Shown piece by piece: positions 6,785-12,713 of a DNA stretch of 14,678 nucleotides (positions are counted from its first letter, which is position 1; the number at the start of each line of letters is the position of its first letter). Under the pieces are notes generated by a model that was not told where the DNA came from, did no database searches, and saw only the letters and a list, made by a program, of their open reading frames with translations. The DNA is from an uncultured Actinomycetes bacterium. Its GTDB lineage: Bacteria; Actinomycetota; Actinomycetes; Nanopelagicales; Nanopelagicaceae. The DNA lies in NCBI GenBank assembly GCA_903891755.1, contig CAITFY010000057.1:1-14678 (forward strand), written 5' to 3'. Made by a program: the position numbers and the translations under genes.

Positions 6785-8301
6785 TAAATCGTCACACCTT
6801 CGCGAAGTCGATATGCCGTTTCCACTTCATTCAATCCAGGAACTTGCACGCCCTCTCGGTCTGCAACGCTCCAAGCGAGGCGCAGAACTTTGTGGAAGCC
6901 TCGCGCGCTTAAACGCTCATGATCGAGTTCGGCATGAAGAAATGACATCCCCTCACGGTTTGCTTTGTACTTGTGGCGCAATTGATTGGCTGGAATCTTT
7001 GAATTGAGTGACCAACTCTCACCTTTAAACCTCTCATGTGCTATCTCACGAGCAAGTAGAACTCGCCGACGAACTTCGCTACTGCTTTCACCCACTTCAG
7101 TAGATGCCATCTCCACCCGTGAGGGAACCTCGACATAACTCTTGATATCAATGCGATCTAGTAGTGGGCCAGAAAGTTTCTGCATGTATCGCCTGATTTG
7201 AACCGAAGAGCAAGTGCATGCTCTTCCACGTCCATTAAATCTTCCGCACGGACAAGGATTTGCGGCGAGTACCAGCAAGAAATTTGCCGGATATGTAACT
7301 GTTCCGCGGGCACGAGAGATGGAAACCGATCCAGACTCTAGTGGCTGACGAAGTGAATCCAGAACACCTGAAGCACACTCCGGTGCCTCATCAATGAAGA
7401 GAACTCCTCCATGAGCGATTGAGCACGCTCCGGGTTTAATCGCCTGAGATCCCCCGCCAACCATTGCGGTAGCAGTCGTGGTGTGATGTGGGGCGAGATA
7501 GGGAGGCGTTCCGTTTCTCAACGTTCTTGGATCAAAGATGCCCGCGACTGAGTGAATCGCCGCAACTTCAAGTGCCTCCTCATCCGAAAGCGAGGGCAAG
7601 ATAGAGGGAAGCCGCTCAGCCAACATGGTTTTTCCTGTACCCGGTGGTCCAATAAGCAGTAAATGGTGACCACCGATTGCAGTGAGTTCTAGTGCAAATT
7701 TAGCGGCAGCTTGTCCAACGACCTCTGAAAGATCGGGAAGTACTTCTTCGTTGCTTTCAATTAACGGAAGTTGCACATCCGGAACTTCACCATTTACGAG
7801 AAAAGCAATCACTTCCCGTAGATGTGAAACAGGAATTGTTTTCAATGAATTAAGAGAGGTGCTTTCAACCCAATTGCCTAATGGGATAACTGCCTCGCTG
7901 AATCCTTGCTGTAGAGCGGATATAAGTGAGGGAAGCACGCCTCGTATTGGCCTCACCGATCCATCAAGTGAAAGTTCGCCCATAATTATCATGCGATTGG
8001 CGCTCTCTTCTGGCAAGACACCTTGCGCCATCAGAAGTGCGACAGCAATAGGGAGATCAAATCCAGACCCTCCCTTATGCAACCAGGCTGGCGAGAGCGA
8101 AACAGTTACCCTTTTATTCGGCCAAGTGGCACCTGAATTTTGAATTGCGGATCGAACTCGCTCTTTTGATTCCAGAAGTGCGGTATCGGGCAATCCAAGA
8201 AGGACGTATCCCGGTAAACCATCTGAGATATCAACCTCGATATCCACAATCTCTCCTTGCAAACCTTCAAGGGCAATACTTCTTACCTTTGCCAGTGCCA
8301 T
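6784..8301 (-). CDS. comM: ComM/YifB-family AAA+ helicase (Mg-chelatase subunit ChlI-like)
   Basis: ComM homologues are hexameric AAA+ helicases that drive branch migration during recombination of transforming DNA; the older name is Mg-chelatase-like YifB. The 505-residue protein is full length. The N-terminal Lon-protease-like fold spans about 1-170, with GLPDTALLESKERVRSA (36-52) and GELSLDGSVRPIRGVLP (108-124). The ATPase domain has Walker A GPPGTGKT (218-225), Walker B VLFIDEAPE (300-308) and a sensor-type LAANPCPCG (345-353). Four cysteines (350, 352, 362, 364) form the CPC...CTC cluster typical of the family, a likely metal-binding loop. The C-terminal helical domain follows. The ATG shares its A with the yraN TGA stop (TGATG), and CCGGAG lies 8 nt upstream of the ATG. 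dprA overlaps its stop codon. Confidence 0.97.
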   Translation of the reverse strand: MALAKVRSIALEGLQGEIVDIEVDISDGLPGYVLLGLPDTALLESKERVRSAIQNSGATWPNKRVTVSLSPAWLHKGGSGFDLPIAVALLMAQGVLPEESANRMIIMGELSLDGSVRPIRGVLPSLISALQQGFSEAVIPLGNWVESTSLNSLKTIPVSHLREVIAFLVNGEVPDVQLPLIESNEEVLPDLSEVVGQAAAKFALELTAIGGHHLLLIGPPGTGKTMLAERLPSILPSLSDEEALEVAAIHSVAGIFDPRTLRNGTPPYLAPHHTTTATAMVGGGSQAIKPGACSIAHGGVLFIDEAPECASGVLDSLRQPLESGSVSISRARGTVTYPANFLLVLAANPCPCGRFNGRGRACTCSSVQIRRYMQKLSGPLLDRIDIKSYVEVPSRVEMASTEVGESSSEVRRRVLLAREIAHERFKGESWSLNSKIPANQLRHKYKANREGMSFLHAELDHERLSARGFHKVLRLAWSVADREGVQVPGLNEVETAYRLREGVTI

Positions 8302-8660
8302 CAGAGAACTCCGGAGCGATAGTCAATGATCGGTTTAAGACCGTTATGGAAATTAACGGCGGCAGCGTCAATGCGATAATCAGCGCCCCACTGATCATGT
8401 AACGCAATCCATGCGAGTGCCAAACGTTGCAAGCGATGAGCTTTTGCTCTGTCGATTGCTTCAAGAGGGTGGCCGAAAGCAGAACTAGTGCGGCTCTTCA
8501 CCTCGACAAAGAGAAGTGTTCTATCCAATCTCGCGACAATATCTATTTCGCCCTCTTTAATTCTCCAATTTCGGGCGATGATTTCGGCGCCTTGACCTTC
8601 CAAGTAGGAAGCTACGAGAGTTTCGCCATCAACTCCTACCTGTCTTGCATGAGTTGCCAT
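8301..8660 (-). CDS. yraN: YraN / UPF0102 family endonuclease-like protein
   Basis: This 119-residue protein belongs to the small UPF0102 family with a PD-(D/E)xK nuclease-like fold and no settled function. The key pattern is visible: GEIDIVAR (37-44) followed by LLFVEVKSR (49-57), which supplies the Asp and Glu-x-Lys residues of the fold. The N-terminal GVDGETLVASYL helix and RNWRIKEGEID block are also typical. The ATG at 8658-8660 follows a TAnnnT element by 6 nt. The stop overlaps the comM start by one base. The family is commonly encoded between rnhB and comM in actinobacteria, which hints at a role in DNA processing with ComM and DprA, but this is association only. Confidence 0.95.
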   Translation of the reverse strand: MATHARQVGVDGETLVASYLEGQGAEIIARNWRIKEGEIDIVARLDRTLLFVEVKSRTSSAFGHPLEAIDRAKAHRLQRLALAWIALHDQWGADYRIDAAAVNFHNGLKPIIDYRSGVL

Positions 8661-8666
8661 GCGGCA

Positions 8667-8672
8667 AAATTA
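8667..8672 (-). promoter_or_regulatory. Candidate leaderless -10 element for yraN-comM-dprA-era (TAATTT)
   Basis: On the minus strand TAATTT is followed by TGCCGC and the yraN ATG at 8660, a 6-nt gap. The 63-nt rnhB-yraN gap that contains it (8661-8723) is markedly A/T-rich, and no terminator hairpin is seen in it. The site would let the recombination block be transcribed separately from rplS-lepB-rnhB. Confidence 0.45.
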
Positions 8673-8723
8673 CAAGCCAAAAATATTTAGATTTTGTTCA
8701 ATCAAAGAAGGTGTTGATAAGTA

Positions 8724-9335
8724 TTACTTGTTGAAAGCAAGGGACGCGATATTCGCGAAGCTCTTGCGATGAATAGAAGTAATACCAAACTCACTCAGTG
8801 CCGCCGTGTGTGCCGCCGTTATATATCCCTTGTGCCTGGCGAAGCCATAGCCCGGATATTTGATCTCCATCTCGCGCATGATGCGGTCCCTGTAAACCTT
8901 TGCGAGGATTGAAGCAGCGCTGATGCTTATGGCGACTTGATCGCCCTTCCAGACCGCCAGATTTGGAATAGCCAATCCCTCAATCGCGTAACCATCAGTT
9001 AAAACATATTCTGGAACAACCGAGAGCGAATGAATGGCTCGGCGCATACCTTCAAGATTTGATTTATGAAGTCCCACGCGATCAATCTCTTCCGGAGAGA
9101 TTTCTACGATTTCAAATGCAAGTGCTTCCTCACGGATTGCATCAAAGAGTTCTTCGCGGACTTTCTCACTGAGTGCTTTTGAATCTCGTACCCGCGCCAA
9201 TGCAGGTGAATCAACATCCTTGAGTATGACTGCTGCGATTACGAGTGGACCGGCACATGGACCGCGACCCGCTTCATCGACTCCAGCGATTCTTGTAATA
9301 CCGCTCGCGCGGAGTGATCCTTCAATGCCAGGCAT
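8724..9335 (-). CDS. rnhB: Ribonuclease HII
   Basis: RNase HII cleaves the RNA strand of RNA-DNA hybrids and starts removal of misincorporated ribonucleotides. The 203-residue protein has the expected length. The N-terminal GVDEAGRGPCAGPLV (18-32) supplies Asp20 and Glu21. DSKALSEKVREELF (51-64) is the conserved second block. VLTDG (111-115) supplies Asp114 and KGDQ (130-133) supplies Asp132, completing the DEDD set. SISAASILAKVYRD (137-150) is the family signature. The ATG lies 6 nt after the lepB stop with no strong Shine-Dalgarno, so translation is probably coupled to lepB. The gene is the third in the rplS-lepB-rnhB unit. Confidence 0.97.
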   Translation of the reverse strand: MPGIEGSLRASGITRIAGVDEAGRGPCAGPLVIAAVILKDVDSPALARVRDSKALSEKVREELFDAIREEALAFEIVEISPEEIDRVGLHKSNLEGMRRAIHSLSVVPEYVLTDGYAIEGLAIPNLAVWKGDQVAISISAASILAKVYRDRIMREMEIKYPGYGFARHKGYITAAHTAALSEFGITSIHRKSFANIASLAFNK

Positions 9336-9341
9336 TGGAAA

Positions 9342-10019
9342 TTACTTTTTAACTGGAACTCTCGAAAGGTCATGAGCGACCGATAAGAACTTCGCGTGAC
9401 TGATCGGCCAGACAACAAATTCTGCTCGTCCCACAACATCACTCAGCGGGACAAATCCCTTATGAATATCATCGGTGTGGAAGCGTGAATCTGCACTTGC
9501 AGCTCTGTGATCACCCATCACCCAAATAAATCCCTTGGGAACAGTGACGTCGAATTTAGAATCACTCGGTGCGTTACCCGGGAAGAGGTACGTTTCATTT
9601 AAAGAAGTTCCGTTAACTTGTAAGCGACCTTTAACATCGCAACAAACGATGTGATCTCCTCCGACGCCAATCGTTCGCTTCACCAAGTATTGCTCGGCAG
9701 GATCAGGAAGTACGCCCACATCGACAAGCGCACGCTTTATATCTCGCGTGATGGTGTTGCCGGTCGGGGCTGGTGCGGCACCTAACCAATTATCTGGATC
9801 TTTGAAGACGACTACTTCGCCTCTGCGGATATCGCTAAACATTGCGGAGAATTTATTAACAGCGATGCGATCGCCAACGCGCAGGGTGTTCTCCATCGAT
9901 CCTGATGGAACGAAGAAGAAATGGATAAAGAAGGTTTTAATAACTACCGCGACAATAAGTGCCGATACAACAATGATCGGAACTTCTCGTAACAGCGAAC
10001 CCTTCTTCGGAAGGCGCAT
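9342..10019 (-). CDS. lepB: Signal peptidase I
   Basis: Signal peptidase I is the membrane-anchored serine protease that removes signal peptides from secreted proteins on the outer face of the membrane. The 225-residue protein has one N-terminal transmembrane helix (about 13-36) and then box B VPSGSMENTL (37-46) with catalytic Ser41. YLVKRTIGVGGD (111-122) contains the general base Lys114. GDHRAASADSR (169-179) is box E. The CCDVKGRLQVNG stretch (126-137) resembles other actinobacterial LepB proteins. It starts 11 nt after the rplS stop and ends 6 nt before rnhB. Many actinobacteria carry several lepB copies at this locus; here there is one. Confidence 0.97.
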   Translation of the reverse strand: MRLPKKGSLLREVPIIVVSALIVAVVIKTFFIHFFFVPSGSMENTLRVGDRIAVNKFSAMFSDIRRGEVVVFKDPDNWLGAAPAPTGNTITRDIKRALVDVGVLPDPAEQYLVKRTIGVGGDHIVCCDVKGRLQVNGTSLNETYLFPGNAPSDSKFDVTVPKGFIWVMGDHRAASADSRFHTDDIHKGFVPLSDVVGRAEFVVWPISHAKFLSVAHDLSRVPVKK

Positions 10020-10030
10020 CTTAAGAATTA

Positions 10031-10564
10031 TTAAGCTTGTTCAGCTTCAGGTGTTGCTTCAGCGGCAGGTGCCTCAACAGTTTCTGCAACTGTCTCCTCA
10101 ACCACTGCTGGAGTCTCAACGACTGCCTCGGGAGCAGCAACTTCAGCAACAACTTCTTGCTCAATTACCGTCTCGACAACCTCTTCAACAATTACATCTT
10201 CAACAATGAACTCATTGTTTGCGCCACGGCGCTCTTTAATCTTGGCAGCCTTACCGCGAAGATCGCGAAGGTAATAAAGCTTTGCGCGACGAACATCACC
10301 GCGGCGAACCATCTCGAACTTCTCGATGACTGGTGTGTGTACTGGGAAGGTACGTTCTACTCCGACACCGTATGAAAGCTTGCGGATTGTGAAGGTCTCG
10401 CGAACGCCTGCACCCTGGCGGCGGATTACTACGCCTTGGAAAACCTGGATACGGCTCTTTGAACCTTCGATAACACGAACGTGGACCTTGATCTCATCGC
10501 CAGAGCGGAAGTTGATAATGCCCTTTTTGAGCGAAGCGGCATCGACCGCATCCAAAACGTTCAT
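10031..10564 (-). CDS. rplS: 50S ribosomal protein bL19 with long acidic C-terminal tail
   Basis: bL19 lies at the interface of the 30S and 50S subunits. Residues 1-113 are a complete bL19: an N-terminal helix, FRSGDEIKVHVRVIEG (19-34), QVFQGVVIRRQG (40-51), FTIRKLSYGVGVERTFP (58-74) and RAKLYYLRDLRGKAAKIKER (93-112). Bacterial bL19 is usually about 115 residues, so residues 114-177 are an extension. That tail has 17 Glu and 1 Asp and no Lys or Arg, with Val, Ala, Thr and Pro making up most of the rest. It is probably disordered. The ATG is supported by AAAGGA 5 nt upstream (10570-10575). The gene heads lepB-rnhB. The trmD/rimM genes often found before rplS are absent; the IMPase-family gene lies upstream instead. 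Confidence 0.97.
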   Translation of the reverse strand: MNVLDAVDAASLKKGIINFRSGDEIKVHVRVIEGSKSRIQVFQGVVIRRQGAGVRETFTIRKLSYGVGVERTFPVHTPVIEKFEMVRRGDVRRAKLYYLRDLRGKAAKIKERRGANNEFIVEDVIVEEVVETVIEQEVVAEVAAPEAVVETPAVVEETVAETVEAPAAEATPEAEQA

Positions 10565-10653
10565 GGTAATCCTTTGCTTGTGGGAGCCTTTTAAGAGACC
10601 CCGTTAAATATTGAATCTTGCTGAAGGTCGTATCTTGCCACAGACGGGCAGGG
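10565..10653 (-). promoter_or_regulatory. Leader and promoter region of rplS-lepB-rnhB
   Basis: These 89 nt between the upstream IMPase-family stop and the rplS ATG must hold the rplS promoter if the genes are not co-transcribed. The Shine-Dalgarno AAAGGA is at 10570-10575 on the minus strand. An A/T-rich patch (CAATATTTAA on the minus strand, around 10604-10613) is the best -10 candidate, but it does not fit TAnnnT cleanly and no -35 is convincing. A weak GGG/CCC-based stem may form around 10582-10602. I see no Rfam-like leader that I can name. Confidence 0.3.
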
Positions 10654-11439
10654 CTAGCCAATTTCGTTCGAAAGCAGGGCATGAAGCGCAGGTCCAGCGG
10701 CGATAACCATCGCCTCCCCCGCCTCGTGGCCATTTCGACCGGAAACCAGGGCTCCAGCCTCCCGGGCAATCAGCCCGCCAGCAGCCAGATCCCACTCCTT
10801 GAGCCCAGTCTCGAAATACCCATCGACCGCACCGCTTGCCACGTGGCAGAGGTCTACTGCGGCTGCTCCATTGCGCCGGATATCTCGAACCCGAGGAATC
10901 AAAGAGGCAATGAACTCCCCCTGTCGAACCCGCTCGGCTAAGTCGTATGAAAATCCGGTAGCAATCAGGGAGTCGCTCAAGGCATCTGCCTGCGAAACGT
11001 AGATTGCCTTCTCGTTGAGGAAGGCCCCACCCCCACGGCTGGCGTGCCAGAGCGAGTTCAATGTTGGTGCATAAACAACACCGATGAGGACGCCCTCTTC
11101 ATCCTTCGCAGCGATGCTGATATTCCAACCAGGAAGGTTGTAAAAGTAATTTACGGTTCCATCAATCGGATCAATGACCCAGGTAATTCCAGAGGTCGAT
11201 ACTCGGGCCGCACCCTCTTCGCCGATAATTCCATCATTGGGTCTAGCCTCAAGAATTTCACGAACAATTAACTTCTCGCTCGCATGATCCATATGCGTTG
11301 CAAAATCGCGCGCAGAACTCTTCTGATTAATATCGAATGAATCTGGGCGATTGGTGAGCAGCTCTCCGGCCTTCCTTGCAATACCAAAAGCGAGCTCGAG
11401 GAGTTCATTGATGAGGTCGGAATTCGGCTGCTGCTTCAT
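10654..11439 (-). CDS. Inositol monophosphatase family protein (SuhB-like)
   Basis: This is a metal-dependent, lithium-sensitive-type sugar phosphatase of the IMPase/FBPase superfamily, probably hydrolysing inositol 1-phosphate or a related sugar phosphate. The 261-residue protein has the full motif set: GEEG (73-76), the signature WVIDPIDGTVNYFYNLP (87-103) with metal ligands Asp90 and Asp93, and EWDLAAGGLIAREAGA (215-230) with Asp217. Substrate cannot be fixed from sequence, since histidinol-phosphate phosphatases and PAP phosphatases share these motifs. A histidinol-phosphatase role is an alternative because actinobacteria use IMPase-like HisN enzymes. The ATG is preceded at 6 nt by TAGATT, so the mRNA is probably leaderless. 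The divergent MFS gene begins only 15 nt away. Confidence 0.93.
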   Translation of the reverse strand: MKQQPNSDLINELLELAFGIARKAGELLTNRPDSFDINQKSSARDFATHMDHASEKLIVREILEARPNDGIIGEEGAARVSTSGITWVIDPIDGTVNYFYNLPGWNISIAAKDEEGVLIGVVYAPTLNSLWHASRGGGAFLNEKAIYVSQADALSDSLIATGFSYDLAERVRQGEFIASLIPRVRDIRRNGAAAVDLCHVASGAVDGYFETGLKEWDLAAGGLIAREAGALVSGRNGHEAGEAMVIAAGPALHALLSNEIG

Positions 11440-11442
11440 GGA

Positions 11443-11448
11443 TAGAAT
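11443..11448 (+). promoter_or_regulatory. Candidate leaderless -10 element for the MFS gene (TAGAAT)
   Basis: TAGAAT ends 6 nt before the MFS ATG at 11455 (spacer CTAGGT). It overlaps the minus-strand element TAGATT of the IMPase gene in the palindrome TAGAATCTA (11443-11451). With 15 nt between the two start codons there is no room for a leader or for a separate promoter pair. Confidence 0.6.
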
Positions 11449-11451
11449 CTA
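11446..11451 (-). promoter_or_regulatory. Candidate leaderless -10 element for the IMPase gene (TAGATT)
   Basis: On the minus strand TAGATT is followed by CTATCC and the IMPase ATG at 11439, again exactly 6 nt. A TTGCGA lies 17 nt upstream of it on the minus strand (11469-11474), a possible weak -35 located inside the MFS coding region. The element shares bases 11446-11448 with the opposite -10. Confidence 0.55.
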
Positions 11452-11454
11452 GGT

Positions 11455-12651
11455 ATGTTTTCACCGTATCGCAAACTATTTGCGGTTCCTGGTGCGCTGA
11501 GGTTCTCTATCGCAGGCTCAATCGCGAGATTACCAATCTCAATGACCTTGCTCTCGATCACATTTGTGATTGTTCATGTGAAACACTCGTATACCTTGGC
11601 GGGAACGGTCTCCACTGGAGCCGCCTTAATATCAACCATTTTCAGCCCTACTTGGTCGCGCTATGCCGATCGCTTGGGCCAGCGCAAAGTCCTGCGATTT
11701 ACCATTCCTTTTTACATCATCTTTGATCTCATCTTCCTCTTTGCGATCAGCCACCACGCTCCGACTTATGTATGGATGGGTTCAATATTTATTGCAGAGA
11801 TATTCCTGCCTAATGTTGGTGGTTTAACACGCAGACGTTGGCTCTGGGTGCTGGGGGATGATCGCGTTCAAATCAATACTGCTTACTCCTATGAAGCTCT
11901 CATGGATGAAATTATTTTCATCATCGGGCCATTGATTGCATCTTCAGCTGCGACCTTCATCTCCCCTGCCGCCGGAATGATTATGGGTTTCTCGTTTATG
12001 GCGATTGGTACGACTCTCTTCATTTCGCAACGCTCAACGGAACCTGCGCCGTACAAGAAAGATGAAACGAAGGAACACGGATTTGTATTAGCAATGCCGG
12101 TTGTCCAGGCGGTCTTCTTTCCATTTATCTTTATCGGCGCATTCTTCTCATCAACGAGTCTTACGGTGGTCGGGTATTCACAGCAGCACCATGACGCTTC
12201 TTTCACCGGTCTAGTTCTGGCAATTTGGGCGGCAGGAAGCGGAGTCGCCGCCGTTTTCAACGGAACTATTAAATGGAAATTGAAGGATGCTTCAAGATTT
12301 AGAATCAACTTAGTTGCGATTCTCGTGCTCTCACTTCCCTTCTTCTTTGTACATTCAATGTGGATGCTCGCTGTCGCACTCTTTCTTTCAGGAATGGGTG
12401 TAGCTCCGCTCATCGTCGCCGGCTACAACGTGGCCGAGAAATCAGTGCCCGCCGAGAAGGTCACCGAGACCCTTGCCTGGGTCATCGCCGGCCTCTCACT
12501 TGGTGGCTCACTGCCCGGAACTATCACTGGACATATCATTGATTCACAGGGAGCAAGCAAAGCCTTTATCGTTCCCATGGTTTGCCTATTGCTCGCCAAC
12601 CTCGCAACTGCCCCTTACCTGCGAACCTGGCGACGTATTTCAGATCACTGA
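11455..12651 (+). CDS. Major facilitator superfamily (MFS) transporter
   Basis: This is a 398-residue polytopic membrane protein with about 12 hydrophobic segments in two halves separated by a charged loop near 193-205 (TEPAPYKKDETKE). The sequence RYADRLGQRKVL (69-80) after the second helix is a recognisable version of MFS motif A. The long GLVLAIWAAGSGVAAVFNG helix in the second half is also MFS-like. Substrate is unknown, and the overall look suggests a drug or metabolite efflux-type or sugar-type member. It is transcribed divergently from the IMPase gene through a shared palindromic -10 and appears leaderless. Its TGA stop overlaps an ATG that opens a 20-codon frame leading into sepH. Confidence 0.92.
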   Translation: MFSPYRKLFAVPGALRFSIAGSIARLPISMTLLSITFVIVHVKHSYTLAGTVSTGAALISTIFSPTWSRYADRLGQRKVLRFTIPFYIIFDLIFLFAISHHAPTYVWMGSIFIAEIFLPNVGGLTRRRWLWVLGDDRVQINTAYSYEALMDEIIFIIGPLIASSAATFISPAAGMIMGFSFMAIGTTLFISQRSTEPAPYKKDETKEHGFVLAMPVVQAVFFPFIFIGAFFSSTSLTVVGYSQQHHDASFTGLVLAIWAAGSGVAAVFNGTIKWKLKDASRFRINLVAILVLSLPFFFVHSMWMLAVALFLSGMGVAPLIVAGYNVAEKSVPAEKVTETLAWVIAGLSLGGSLPGTITGHIIDSQGASKAFIVPMVCLLLANLATAPYLRTWRRISDH

Positions 12652-12713
12652 TGGCCATCGATTTAGCTATATCCCCACCTTCGCGCATTTCTTGTGGCAC
12701 TCTTTGCCCGTGA
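12651..12713 (+). CDS. Possible 20-codon coupling ORF between the MFS gene and sepH
   Basis: An ATG at 12651 overlaps the MFS stop (TGATG). The frame encodes MAIDLAISPPSRISCGTLCP and ends in a TGA at 12711-12713 that overlaps the sepH GTG start (GTGA). It thus fills the 58-nt gap and touches both neighbours. It resembles no known protein and may only pass ribosomes to sepH, whose GTG has no Shine-Dalgarno. Chance is a serious alternative for so short a frame. Confidence 0.2.
   Translation: MAIDLAISPPSRISCGTLCP

Noticed and set aside
6234..7007. 257-codon plus-strand frame antisense to dprA and comM
   Set aside because: The minus-strand genes carry unmistakable family motifs, while this frame gives no recognisable domain and crosses the gene boundary.
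9748..10209. Plus-strand Gln/Leu-rich frame opposite rplS and lepB
   Set aside because: It is the complement of the Val/Glu-rich rplS tail and of lepB; low complexity makes the opposite strand open.
10034..10225. Tandem DNA repeat or CRISPR-like array
   Set aside because: The repetitiveness is codon-level low complexity encoding Glu/Val/Ala; there are no regular repeat-spacer units.
10565..10653. Structured autoregulatory leader before rplS
   Set aside because: Only a weak GGG/CCC stem can be drawn and I cannot match it to a known leader family.
12473..12709. In-frame N-terminal extension of sepH overlapping the MFS gene
   Set aside because: It has no similarity to SepH, reads through the MFS coding sequence in another frame, and the GTG at 12710 aligns with known SepH starts.
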